Assembly: GCA_965204705.1 (NCBI GenBank)
Contig: OZ242006.1
Span: 5,843,167-5,907,166, forward strand
DNA from: Bin5 sp965204705
GTDB taxonomy: Bacteria > Chloroflexota > Anaerolineae > Caldilineales > Caldilineaceae
Length of the DNA: 64,000 bases
Direction: 5' to 3'
The first letter of the stretch is position 1, and every line of letters starts with the position of its first letter. Of this stretch, positions 52,725 through 62,163 are shown piece by piece. The translations under genes were made by a program, and so were the position numbers. The notes beneath the pieces are model-generated. The model was not told where the DNA came from, did no database searches, and worked only from the letters and a program-made list of their open reading frames with translations.

Positions 52725-55681
52725 TGTCACTTCCTGCCTGGGTAGACTTTGAGTCAGCCGAACGGTCAGCCGCGGTTATGGCTCGAAACTTGTCTGGCTC
52801 GCCTCAAGCATGGAAGAGTCTTCTTGCCCATGCACAAGGGGTCTTGGCATCTCGAACCGATGGCCTTCATTATGAACCAAACAGCACTTATGGCTTTAAT
52901 GAGTGGCGAGACTTGGTGGCGGCAGCGCGGATTCTAGACCTTGCGTCCACAGATTACGGCGTCAGTGATTCGGACAACAGAAGGAGTACTGCCATTCTCG
53001 CGGCCTGCGCGTTTGGAATGTCAGGAACCTTTGTGTCGGCAGCAGCCGTAATCAAGAACCACCACCTCTTAGATTCCAATCTCAGCCCAGGCGAACTGAC
53101 CGCACTCGCATTATGCTCTCCAATTTTGAGTCGAGAAATTCTACCGAGACTCCCGGCAGGCTTGAAACACAAAGACTGTATCGAGAACATCACCGCCTTC
53201 TTAGCGACAGGTGATGAGAGTCAATTTGAGACAGCTACCAAGTTATTGCAAGAAATAGCATTTGATGAGGCAGCAGCGTGGGAAGGTTACTTGCTGAGAA
53301 ATAGTAGACTTTCACTTGCACATGTTAGACAGCTCGCTACAGTAAAGGTGCTGGAGGCGCACAAATCAAGATTTCCGCCTGGGTATTTCGGCCAGCTTGT
53401 AGACGAATCTCCACTATTGCTTCCACCCCAGTTCGAGGCAATCAATGAGCAAGGAGTTATCGATCCTACTAAGAATTTACTCATAACATTGCCCCCAGGT
53501 ACGGGAAAGACACTTTTGGGGGAATTGGCCCTTCTTAGTTCGCTTGGGCAAACCCCAGGATTGGTCTGCTACATCGCACCATACGTTGCACTAGCGCGCC
53601 AAGCAAGTGAGAAAATTCAACTTCACAGCCCCGAACACGTGCGTATCCACCAGTCAATTGGCGACTACCCAAGTCCCGCCTCTCTTGATCCAGAAAACCA
53701 CCTCGAAGTTCTTGTAGCCACCCCCGAACGGTTCGATGGAATGCTTCGTTTTCGCCCCGACCTTTTGTCGAGAGTTCGCTGCGTTGTCTTTGACGAAGCA
53801 CATATTTTGGAGAATGGTCAGAGGGGGTTGAAACTCGAAGGCATCCTCACTAGATTGAAACTAGCCTCAGTTCGAGAAGAGATATCACCGCGGTTCGTCC
53901 TGCTGTCGGCAGTACTCTCCAACTCAAATGCACTCGCAGAATGGATCGGCGTTAAACCCGCGAACTTCGTTCGAGGCTCCTGGCGTCCTAGCGCACAGAG
54001 ACTGTTAAGGTGGACTGAGGACGGTGTGCTCCGCTTACACGCAGGTGATGACCCGTTACGAAATTCCCCTTCCGAAACCTTGGGTGAGACCCGACTGCCA
54101 TGGCCAAACAAACAATTCTTTCCAGCCAAAAACTATGGTGGCATCAGGATGCAAGAACCCTACGCACTTGAAAATGTAGCGTTTCTCGCGGATTACGTTT
54201 ACAAACAGTATGGTCATCCTGTGCTTTGCATCTGCTCCACTCGTGATAGGACCAGACAACTCGCCGCCCACATGGCCAAGCGATTCGCTCCCATCGAACC
54301 TCTACCTGATCAACTCAGGAGAATCACCGACCTGATTGATAAAGAACACCAATTTCTCCTCCCCCTCAAAGAATCCTTGCAGAGGGGTGTCGCTTACCAT
54401 AACGCTAGCCTCCCCCATGAAATTCGGAAAGGTATCGAGGATGCAATTGAATCTCGGATTTTAAGAGTAGTTGCTGCAACAACAACGCTTGCAGAGGGAG
54501 TTGATCTACCTATTCGTGCAACAATTCTCGCCGATTGGTTGATGTACGACGGTGAAAAAAATAGTCCAATGGGAAGACTGCTGTTTAGAAATATTTCTGG
54601 AAGGTGCGGCAGACCCGGGCAATTCACCGAGGGCGACACGTTTGTCTTCGATAACCCGGTAGGAGACGCACAGTTTACGACACCCGCAAGACGCCCTACT
54701 CTCCAAGATAGTATTTTCTTTGCGAAAACTCAACCCACTCTTAGGAGTGCTATCGACCAGTTAGACCGGAAGACCTCAGTTGCAATAATGGGCTCCCAGC
54801 TGTTGGCAGCCATAGCTGAAAACCCAGGTGTGGAGAACCTGAATTCACTTTTCTGTTCAAATAGCTTCGCCTACCAAACACCCAGTGCAGAGTCGGTCGA
54901 AGAGTCGGTAGAATTGGCATTCAGCGAAATTCTTGACGACGCTGACGAACAGCCCTTAGCAGTTGCCCAAAGCCCTGTAAGACTTACGAGTTTTGGAAAA
55001 GTCGTTAACAAGAGCGGCCTTTCCCCAAGTACAGCGAAAGCCCTCCGGCGTGTTTTAGGCAAGACAACCGAACAAGGATCAACATTAGGAGACCTTGTGG
55101 TAGTCGGGAAAACATTCTTGGAATCTTTGGCCGACACTCCCGAACAGAGAGACCGCGACTTACGAAAAGCAGTCCTAAATCGCAGAAGTCGACCTGTTGT
55201 AAAACTAGACGAACTGGAATCTGTCTTTAGTCTTTGGCTCAGAGGCGAGGCACTAGAGTCTATCTTTGCTGAAATCCCCACTAACAAGAAATCTCGTCGC
55301 AAGCCTGATCTTCAAACATGGCTTCAAGGAACAGCAGAAGAAAACACTTGGGATGATAAGTTTGCGAGGTTCTGTGAATTCATGAACAATTGCATGAACT
55401 ATTTTTTGCCCTGGATTCTAAGGTCCTCTCAACCATTGGCCGAACTCGATGGGAAGCCGGAAAAACCCTGGTACAGGTGGGCAAAATTCGTGGATCTTGG
55501 CGTGGGTAGCACATGGGGAACTTTCCTGCTAGAAGAAGAAATAATTTCCAAACGAACTACAGCCTTTCAGATTGGTGAAAAACTCGATGAGTTAACTCCA
55601 GTTAACGAGCCAACCCGAAACAAGCTAAACCAGGATCTGCTCAAATACCTCCAAGACGACGTAAACTCTCAACCTTTTTGA
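52724..55681 (+). CDS. Ski2-like SF2 helicase, Hachiman-like HamB
   Basis: 985 residues. Motif I is PPGTGKT (257-263), motif Ia YIAPYVALARQ, motif II DEAH (357-360), motif III LSAVLSN, and the motif VI region is GRCGRPGQ (626-633), the Ski2/HEL308 form. An N-terminal ~250-residue helical region and a C-terminal ~300 residues flank the core. Together with the nuclease gene directly upstream and overlapping it, this is the HamA/HamB order. Such a helicase would sense or unwind invading nucleic acids and release the nuclease. The GTG start at 52724 is fixed by the overlap. Lower G+C than neighbours suggests separate acquisition. Confidence 0.75.
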   Translation: MSLPAWVDFESAERSAAVMARNLSGSPQAWKSLLAHAQGVLASRTDGLHYEPNSTYGFNEWRDLVAAARILDLASTDYGVSDSDNRRSTAILAACAFGMSGTFVSAAAVIKNHHLLDSNLSPGELTALALCSPILSREILPRLPAGLKHKDCIENITAFLATGDESQFETATKLLQEIAFDEAAAWEGYLLRNSRLSLAHVRQLATVKVLEAHKSRFPPGYFGQLVDESPLLLPPQFEAINEQGVIDPTKNLLITLPPGTGKTLLGELALLSSLGQTPGLVCYIAPYVALARQASEKIQLHSPEHVRIHQSIGDYPSPASLDPENHLEVLVATPERFDGMLRFRPDLLSRVRCVVFDEAHILENGQRGLKLEGILTRLKLASVREEISPRFVLLSAVLSNSNALAEWIGVKPANFVRGSWRPSAQRLLRWTEDGVLRLHAGDDPLRNSPSETLGETRLPWPNKQFFPAKNYGGIRMQEPYALENVAFLADYVYKQYGHPVLCICSTRDRTRQLAAHMAKRFAPIEPLPDQLRRITDLIDKEHQFLLPLKESLQRGVAYHNASLPHEIRKGIEDAIESRILRVVAATTTLAEGVDLPIRATILADWLMYDGEKNSPMGRLLFRNISGRCGRPGQFTEGDTFVFDNPVGDAQFTTPARRPTLQDSIFFAKTQPTLRSAIDQLDRKTSVAIMGSQLLAAIAENPGVENLNSLFCSNSFAYQTPSAESVEESVELAFSEILDDADEQPLAVAQSPVRLTSFGKVVNKSGLSPSTAKALRRVLGKTTEQGSTLGDLVVVGKTFLESLADTPEQRDRDLRKAVLNRRSRPVVKLDELESVFSLWLRGEALESIFAEIPTNKKSRRKPDLQTWLQGTAEENTWDDKFARFCEFMNNCMNYFLPWILRSSQPLAELDGKPEKPWYRWAKFVDLGVGSTWGTFLLEEEIISKRTTAFQIGEKLDELTPVNEPTRNKLNQDLLKYLQDDVNSQPF

Positions 55682-56006
55682 ATCTTTGGTCGTTATATCC
55701 AGAATTGCATGGACAAGGAGGCGTCAGAGATTCCGTCGATAACTTCAAGCAATCCAATTTCGAAAAAACATGCAAAAGCAAGAACTAGGCCAGCCGATAT
55801 TCAGGATTGTGGCTCGTTCTGGTAAGATATGACGTTTATCCAACAGGGCTCCGTCAAACAAACGAGTTGCAAACGGTCAGAAGTGACTTAACTGTCACTG
55901 CGTTGTGGTCCCGCACAACCATCCTCAGCAATCAAAAATGTGTGCCAGATCTAAATCTGATCTGATTTACTCACCAACAAGAATCCCCAACCTGTCAATA
56001 CAAAAT

Positions 56007-56031
56007 CCGTCACCTAACGTGACGGTTTTTT
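56007..56031 (+). terminator. intrinsic terminator downstream of the helicase gene
   Basis: CCGTCAC and GTGACGG pair perfectly around a CTAAC loop (56007-56025) and are followed by six T residues. It lies about 325 bp after the helicase stop and probably ends the nuclease-helicase transcript. Confidence 0.75.
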
Positions 56032-56210
56032 GGCGGGGCGGGTCAGTCCGAGATTCCCACGTGCTGTCAGCCATGTGTCACCGCATTCTCTGGACGACCG
56101 TACTGTCCCTACACCTATCCGATGAAATGCTCCAATGTACTCCTTAGCATTGTGTTCCACCTGCGGCGCCCCCCATTTGCCGCGCTGAACCGAAAATTTT
56201 TTTGCCCGAT

Positions 56211-56287
56211 CTCTCGTAAACTCTCGTATATCTCTCGTAAACTCTCGTATATCTCTCGTGCAACTCTCGTACGAGCGCTTACGAGAG
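56211..56287. repeat. helically phased array of CTCTCGT motifs
   Basis: Six direct copies of CTCTCGT start at 56211, 56221, 56232, 56242, 56253 and 56264, alternating 10 and 11 bp apart (mean 10.6, one DNA helix turn). An inverted copy ACGAGAG follows at 56281-56287. Such phasing places every copy on the same face of the helix, as for cooperative binding of a regulator or an iteron- or integrase-arm-like site. Confidence 0.7.
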
Positions 56288-56839
56288 TTGAGCCCCGTCA
56301 ACCGTGGTCAGCACGTTCCCACAGTAGCGCCCCTTATGGCCTTCTCGACCCTGTGCCGCAACTGCTTAGATCCGACTTTGCCCCATCTCGCACAAAACCA
56401 TCGGTACGCACCACGTCGGCTTTCTGCTCCAACACGCCTCGCCAGAATATGTCTGCAGTCTTCCGCAATCCTGAGTACCCTTCAATCCCGAAAACATGGA
56501 CTGATTCAACGTCAGCCTTGTCGACCGGCCAGCGTCAGCCGCGAGGTCTGATCGCACTGCGCAAACTGCTGGAAGCGCCTGCAACTGACCCGAATCGCCC
56601 CAATCTCGACCTTTTACTATGCCTTTGAGCGGACATTGCGGACATATTCATGAAGAAATTCATAAAAATACCCCCGTTTACCTGCCTTTTCCGCAGTCAA
56701 GACCTGCACTCGAGACCTCTACCTGTATTCGCAAGACACGCTCCAAAGAAGAAGGTTTTCTTCCTGCGAGCAAAAGGATGCATCCCAATCTGGAGCCAAC
56801 CCTCTAGAAACGCGAGGGTCCTGGCCTACCGCCCACAGC

Positions 56840-56878
56840 CCGCTGCGGTAGTTCGCGCTGTGTCTCAATAGATTTGCC
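56840..56878. repeat. 39-bp imperfect direct repeat, right border of the defence island
   Basis: Begins CCGCTGCGGTAGTTCGCGCT and matches 37485-37523 in 34 of 39 bases. The following bases (CGATATGTATAGAATG) also resemble the hsdM promoter region after a ~24-bp gap, but no methylase gene follows. Confidence 0.65.
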
Positions 56879-57213
56879 TTTATCTTACGATATGTATAGA
56901 ATGTCGTACTGGCCAATACGGCTGCTGCCGGACATCGCGATACACGATTCCTTCCCCCTTGTTCGATGCTTGTTCCGGTTTCCCAGTTTGTGAAAACCTG
57001 TTCCCAAGTCTAGGTCTTTAACGTAGCTTTTGCCCCGATGCAGTTGGCGGTCGCCTCCGAGCCGTCGGCTATGGATTTCTGTCTGTACCACTCAGTTTCT
57101 GATTGTGCGTTACCCCGTTCGACATATGCGAGAGCGGCGCAACGCAAAAACCAGGAGTTGGTTCCTAAGCACAGCAGTTTTCGGTATACAACCATACCAA
57201 AGGAGGAACATCC

Positions 57214-59196
57214 ATGACCCAGAGGCACATTTCACGACGAAGATTCTTGCAGGTATCCGCCTTTGCCACCGCGGGCGCGGTGCTGGCTGCCTGCGGCGCC
57301 GGCGATGCACCCGCCGCCGAAGCGCCCGCTGCGGAAGAGTCGGCCGCAGCCGACAGCGGCGACGCGATGCCCGCATCCCAGTACAACGAAGCGCCGATGC
57401 TGGCCGAGATGGTCGCCAACGGCGAAATTCCCCCCGTGGACGAGCGGCTGCCACCCACCCCAATGGTGATCGAACCTCTAAATGAGGTCGGTCAGTACGG
57501 CGGCACCTGGCGCCGCATCGGCGTAGGCCCCGGCGATGCCGGTATCTTCCGGTACCGCCTCATGTACCCGCAGCTGGTGCGCTACAACATGGACGGCTCC
57601 GAAATCGGCCCCAATTTGGCCGAATCCTGGGAAGTCTCCGATGACGGCACGACCTACACCTTCCACCTGCGTGAAGGCGTCAAGTGGTCGGACGGCACGC
57701 CGCACTCCTCCGGGGACTTCATGTTCTGGTATGAGGACGTGCTGGGCGATGAAGACCTTGCCCCCAGCTTCCCCGTCTGGCTGACCGTCGGCGGCGAGCC
57801 GGTCGTCATGGACGCGCCCGACGATCTCACCATCCGCTTCACCTTCCCCGGCGCGCATGGCATTTTCATGCCCTTGATGGCGGGTGCTAACGGCGCTTCG
57901 ATGACCTGGTATCCCAAGCACTACATGACCCAGTTCCATCGCAACTACGCCGACGAAGACGAGTTGAACGCGCAGGCGCAGGAAAACGAGTTCGAGTTCT
58001 GGCATCAGTACTTCAACAACCGGCTTACCCCCCGCTTGAACCTGGATGTGCCGGTCCTTTTCGCCTGGCGTTTCACCAAGATTACGCCCGACGTTCCGGT
58101 CGTGCTCGAACGCAACCCCTTCTACTGGAAGGTGGACACCGCCGGCAACCAGCTGCCCTACATCGACCGGGTTTCCACTGACATTGTAGAGGACTCCGAG
58201 GTTCTGAATCTGCGTGCCGTGGCCGGCGATATCGACATGCAGCACCGCCATATCCTGATGGAGAACTTCTCGCTCTTCAAAGAGAATGAGGAGGTCGGCA
58301 ACTACGAGATCCTGCTTTGGAAGTTCGGCGAGACGAGCGATTCCGTTATCTCCTTCAATCTCTGCCATCCGGACCCGGTGATGCACGAGATTTTCAACGA
58401 CAAGCGCTTCCGCTTCGCCATGTCGCACGCGATGAATCGCGATGAGGTCATTGAGGCCGTCTACCTCGGCCAGGGCGAACCGGGGCAGCCGTCGCCGCTC
58501 GCCTCCTCCCCCTTGTATGATGAGGCCCAGGCCAAGGTCGCCCTCGAGTACAATCCGGACCTGGCCAATTCCATGCTGGACGAGATGGGCCTGGACGAAA
58601 GGAATGCCGACGGTGTGCGTCTGAAGTCGGACGGCGAGCCGCTCAGCATCATCTTCAACTACGCGCCGGTCTTCGGTTCCTGGCGCAGCATCGGCGAGTT
58701 GATGCAGAAGTATATGGCCGATGTTGGCGTTCAGTTGACCTTGAAAGAGGAAGCCCGCCCGCTGTGGAGCCAGCGCGTCCAGGCCTCTGAGCACGACATG
58801 ACCGTCTGGACCGGCTCGGCCGAGTTCAACCCGCTGATCGACCCGCGGCACTTCCTGCCCTTCTCGCAGGGCAGCTCCCATCACGCCGCCTGCCATGCCC
58901 TCTGGTACACCTCCGGCGGCGCCAATGGGGTCGAGCCGACCGGCGACCTGCGCACGGTCATCGATCTCTACGAGGCGATCAAGGGCACGCCCGACGTCGC
59001 AGAGCATAAGCGCCTCTTCCAGGAGATCCTCGACCTCAACAGGGAGAATCTGTGGACGTTCAGCATGGCGGTCGGCCTGCCTGCGCCTGTCGTCCTCAGC
59101 AAGAACATGGGCAACGTCCCGCGCGAGGGCGTTTCCTCCTGGCATCTGCAGACGCCCGGCAGCACCGTGCCGGAGCAGTACTACCTCAAGAGTTGA
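57214..59196 (+). CDS. ABC transporter substrate-binding protein (SBP family 5), Tat lipoprotein
   Basis: 660 residues, ATG at 57214 with AAAGGAGG seven bases upstream. SRRRFLQVSAF is a twin-arginine signal ending in a LAAC lipobox (Cys near residue 27) followed by an Ala/Glu-rich linker to about residue 55. Family-5 features are the PQLVRYNMDGSEIGPNLAESWEVSDDGTTYTFHLREGVKWSDG segment and IRFTFPGAHG. These bind peptides or oligosaccharides outside the cell. It is the first gene of an operon with two permeases. Confidence 0.92.
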   Translation: MTQRHISRRRFLQVSAFATAGAVLAACGAGDAPAAEAPAAEESAAADSGDAMPASQYNEAPMLAEMVANGEIPPVDERLPPTPMVIEPLNEVGQYGGTWRRIGVGPGDAGIFRYRLMYPQLVRYNMDGSEIGPNLAESWEVSDDGTTYTFHLREGVKWSDGTPHSSGDFMFWYEDVLGDEDLAPSFPVWLTVGGEPVVMDAPDDLTIRFTFPGAHGIFMPLMAGANGASMTWYPKHYMTQFHRNYADEDELNAQAQENEFEFWHQYFNNRLTPRLNLDVPVLFAWRFTKITPDVPVVLERNPFYWKVDTAGNQLPYIDRVSTDIVEDSEVLNLRAVAGDIDMQHRHILMENFSLFKENEEVGNYEILLWKFGETSDSVISFNLCHPDPVMHEIFNDKRFRFAMSHAMNRDEVIEAVYLGQGEPGQPSPLASSPLYDEAQAKVALEYNPDLANSMLDEMGLDERNADGVRLKSDGEPLSIIFNYAPVFGSWRSIGELMQKYMADVGVQLTLKEEARPLWSQRVQASEHDMTVWTGSAEFNPLIDPRHFLPFSQGSSHHAACHALWYTSGGANGVEPTGDLRTVIDLYEAIKGTPDVAEHKRLFQEILDLNRENLWTFSMAVGLPAPVVLSKNMGNVPREGVSSWHLQTPGSTVPEQYYLKS

Positions 59197-59304
59197 TAAT
59201 TTCAGTGGCCAGTTGTCAGTGGTCGGTTGCCAGTCAATTCGCTGGCAGCCGGCCACAGGCCGCTGGAGTTTCGCTGACCACTAACCACTAGCCACTGGAG
59301 TTCA

Positions 59305-60291
59305 ATGTCCTCATTCATCTTCCGCCGACTCATATTGATGGTGCCGACGCTGTTCATGATCTCTTTGATCTCCTTCGTCATCATCGAGTTGCCGCCCGGC
59401 GACTATATGACCTCCTATATCGCCAACCGCATGGCGATGGGTGACGACGTGCGCCAAGATGAGATCGACGCGCTGGTCAAACAGTACGGTCTCGACCAGC
59501 CGGCCCCGGTTCGCTATGCTAAATGGCTGGGCAACGCCTTGCAGGGCAATTTCGGCTTCTCCTTCGAATGGCAGCTGCCTGTGAGTGATCTGATCTGGGA
59601 GCGGCTCGGCCTGACGGTGGTGGTCGCCTTCGCTGCGCTGATATTCTCGTGGATCGTCGGCCTTGTGATCGGTATATTCTCCGCCGTCTACCAGTATTCG
59701 CTCGGAGACTATATCTTCACTGCCCTCAGTTTCATCGGTCTCGGTACGCCCAACTTCATGCTCGCCCTTATCATGATGTGGGTCGCCCTTGCCTATTTCG
59801 GCACCAATATTTCAGGCCTCTTCTCGCCGGAGTTTGTCGACCAACCCTGGAGTTTTGCCAAGTTTGGCGATATGCTCAAGCATCTTTGGGCGCCCGCCAT
59901 CATCGTGGGGACGGCCGGGTCCGCCGGTCTCGTGCGCACAATGCGCGCCAATCTGCTTGACGAATTGAGTAAGCCCTATGTGGAAACGGGACGCGCCAAG
60001 GGCCTCAACGAGATGAAGCTCGTGTTCAAATATCCCACCCGCGTGGCCCTCAACCCCTTCGTCAGCACCATGGGCTGGGCCTTGCCGCAACTCGTATCCG
60101 GCTCTATCATCGTATCAGTTGTGCTGAGCCTGCCCACCACCGGCCCGCTGCTGTTACGTGCGCTGCTGACCCAGGACATGTACCTGGCTGCCAGCTTCCT
60201 GCTCATGCTCAGCACATTGACCATCATCGGCACCCTGATCTCGGACATAATGCTGGCGCTGCTCGATCCCCGCATCCGGATGGGAGGGTAA
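59305..60291 (+). CDS. ABC transporter permease (DppB/OppB type)
   Basis: 328 residues. It has the OppB N-terminus (FIFRRLILMVPTLFMISLISFVIIELPPGDY), the extracytoplasmic QYGLDQPAPVRYAKWLGNALQGNFGFSF segment, five further helices and the EAA-like YVETGRAKGLNEMKLVFKYPTRVALNPFVS. The 108-bp gap upstream is filled by degenerate ACTGACCACTAACCACT-type heptads, and the last of them overlaps the ribosome site. Confidence 0.92.
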   Translation: MSSFIFRRLILMVPTLFMISLISFVIIELPPGDYMTSYIANRMAMGDDVRQDEIDALVKQYGLDQPAPVRYAKWLGNALQGNFGFSFEWQLPVSDLIWERLGLTVVVAFAALIFSWIVGLVIGIFSAVYQYSLGDYIFTALSFIGLGTPNFMLALIMMWVALAYFGTNISGLFSPEFVDQPWSFAKFGDMLKHLWAPAIIVGTAGSAGLVRTMRANLLDELSKPYVETGRAKGLNEMKLVFKYPTRVALNPFVSTMGWALPQLVSGSIIVSVVLSLPTTGPLLLRALLTQDMYLAASFLLMLSTLTIIGTLISDIMLALLDPRIRMGG

Positions 60292-60292
60292 A

Positions 60293-61543
60293 ATGAGCGT
60301 TGACCCATCTCTTAGCGGCCAAACGCAAACAGCCTCTGAGACCTCCGCCGCCGCTACGGGCGATCTTCTGGGCGCCGACGTCGAGGATACCGACACCTAC
60401 CTCTCCGTCGAGGAAGAGGAAGAGCGCATCTACATCGCTACGCCGCTGCAGATGATGTGGTGGCGCTTTATCAAGCACAAAATGGCTATTGTGGGCGCCA
60501 TAGTCGTTATCATCCTCTACCTGATCGCCATCTTTGCCGAAGTGCTCGCTCCCTACAATCCCGAAACCTACGAGGTCGCCCTCACCTACGCGCCGCCGCA
60601 GCGGCTCCATTTCTTCCACAATGGCGAGTTCCAGGGCACCCCCTTTGTCTACGGCCTCACCCAGGCCCGCAACCCCGACACGCTGCGCATGGAGTTCCAG
60701 ATTGACGAAACCGTGCGTTACCCCATCCGCTTCTGGGTCGAGGGCGATTCCTATAAGCTCTGGGGTCTTTTTCGGAACAGCCGCCACCTTTTCGGCGTCG
60801 GTGAACCCATATACGACGCTTCCGCCGGGGAAAGCTCAGAGGCGCCCTACTCCACGATTTTCCTGCTGGGCGCCGATAAGCTCGGCCGCGACATGTTCAC
60901 CCGCATCGTCTACGGCTCCCGCATCTCCCTCTCCATCGGCCTGATCGGCGTCGCGCTCAGCTTTGTTTTCGGCGTCGTCCTCGGCGGCATCTCCGGCTTC
61001 TACGGCGGCGTAATTGATGTGCTGATCCAGCGCATCATCGAGTTCATCCGCTCCGTACCCTCCATCCCCCTCTGGATGGCTCTCAGCGCCTCTCTGCCCC
61101 AGGACTGGTCCAACATTAGAGTCTATTTCGGCATCACCATCATTCTCTCGTTGATCGGCTGGACATTCCTCGCGCGCGCCGTACGCGGCCGCTTTCTCTC
61201 CATGCGCGAGGAGGAGTTCATCCTCGCGGCCCGATTCGCCGGCGCCGGCGAGATGCGCATCATCCTGCGCCACATGGTGCCTTCATTCTTCAGCCATCTG
61301 ATCGCCTCGGCCACGCTGGCCGTTCCGGCGATGATCCTCAGTGAAACCTCGCTCAGCTTCCTGGGTCTGGGGCTGCGGCCTCCGACGATCAGCTGGGGCG
61401 TACTCCTGCAGGAATCCCAGAACTTGCGCTCGGTCGCGCTGGCGCCCTGGCTGCTGCTGCCCGGCGTCTTTGTCATCATCACCGTCCTGGCGCTCAACTT
61501 CTTCGGCGACGGTTTGCGCGACGCGGCGGACCCGTATCACTAA
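60293..61543 (+). CDS. ABC transporter permease (DppC/OppC type) with large extracytoplasmic insert
   Basis: 416 residues, about 100 more than the usual DppC. After the first helix (VGAIVVIILYLIAIFAEVLAPYNP, about 65-88) there is an inserted hydrophilic domain of about 110 residues, then LGADKLGRDMFTRIVYGSRISLSIGLIG and the remaining helices with the EAA loop EFILAARFAGAGEMRIILRHM. The N-terminal 45 residues are acidic. It follows the B subunit by one base. No ATPase gene is within the window. Confidence 0.9.
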   Translation: MSVDPSLSGQTQTASETSAAATGDLLGADVEDTDTYLSVEEEEERIYIATPLQMMWWRFIKHKMAIVGAIVVIILYLIAIFAEVLAPYNPETYEVALTYAPPQRLHFFHNGEFQGTPFVYGLTQARNPDTLRMEFQIDETVRYPIRFWVEGDSYKLWGLFRNSRHLFGVGEPIYDASAGESSEAPYSTIFLLGADKLGRDMFTRIVYGSRISLSIGLIGVALSFVFGVVLGGISGFYGGVIDVLIQRIIEFIRSVPSIPLWMALSASLPQDWSNIRVYFGITIILSLIGWTFLARAVRGRFLSMREEEFILAARFAGAGEMRIILRHMVPSFFSHLIASATLAVPAMILSETSLSFLGLGLRPPTISWGVLLQESQNLRSVALAPWLLLPGVFVIITVLALNFFGDGLRDAADPYH

Positions 61544-61836
61544 GAGCCCTCAGTTTCCAGCCAACTACGCAGCCAAGGCCAATCCGCGCCCCTGTGGAAC
61601 TGTCGCGCCGTTCAACTGGATACCTCTCCGGCTACTTACCACTGACCTACGACTTGGCAGTTACGATTCGAGGTAACTGCTACGGGCCTTTTTGTCCGGA
61701 GAATCTTCCAGGGAACGTGTTGTGAGAGGCTGATCCAACTAGACTTTCATCCCCCTGCACTCCCCAAGGAGATGTGCTAAAATATCCGCATAAACCAGAC
61801 CCATGGTCCGCCCCGCAAAGGAATGAGCGAACAGCA
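61544..61836. other. intergenic stretch with hairpin
   Basis: About 290 bp. GCAGTTAC and GTAACTGC (61657-61680) form a perfect 8-bp stem, with CTTTTT a few bases further on, a weak terminator candidate for the ABC operon. No other feature seen. Confidence 0.4.
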
Positions 61837-62124
61837 ATGCCACAGACGCCGGCCAGTGAAAGAGAACGGGCAACGCCAGCAACCCGAGTGCAGGCCTCCT
61901 CGTCCGGGTCACCTGCTCGCCAGGAGGGTCCAGTCACAGACATTTTCTGGGAATCTCCCGTTCTGGAAGAACTGGCGCGCGGGCAGAACGTACAACCATT
62001 GACTGATGTACAGGTCTTGTTTGGCACGTGGTCGGGCGACGAAGATGACGGATTTGAAGAGGCAGTTTACTATTTGCGCTCCCCCAAAAGGCCGGCAGAT
62101 GGCGTCGGGGAAGCGCAAACTTAG
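61837..62124 (+). CDS. small acidic partner of VapC (putative antitoxin)
   Basis: 95 residues from ATG at 61837. The N-terminal half is Ser/Ala/Arg-rich and probably disordered. The C-terminal half (VLEELARGQNVQPLTDVQVLFGTWSGDEDDGFEEAVYYLR) is acidic and typical of small proteins that precede PIN-domain toxins. It has no DNA-binding motif I can name. It is placed 39 bp before the VapC gene on the same strand. Confidence 0.6.
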   Translation: MPQTPASERERATPATRVQASSSGSPARQEGPVTDIFWESPVLEELARGQNVQPLTDVQVLFGTWSGDEDDGFEEAVYYLRSPKRPADGVGEAQT

Positions 62125-62163
62125 ACATGCTGCCAGCGCGAGCAGTGGCCCTCAGGAGTGAGT

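Larger units (their letters stand above)
55682..57213. other. gene-poor right border of the defence island
   Basis: About 1.5 kb without a supported gene on either strand; open frames here lack ribosome sites and coding character. It contains a terminator (56007), a phased CTCTCGT array (56211) and the 39-bp border repeat (56840), after which a promoter-like segment resembling that of hsdM is followed by no gene. The area is probably decayed or regulatory DNA. Confidence 0.6.

Noticed and set aside
56211..56287. CRISPR array
   Set aside because: The repeats are 7 bp at 10-11 bp spacing, far too short for repeat-spacer units, and no cas gene is present.
56122..56628. 168-codon open frame in the right border of the island
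   Set aside because: Its start is made of the CTCTCGT array and the protein is low-complexity with no ribosome site or family features.
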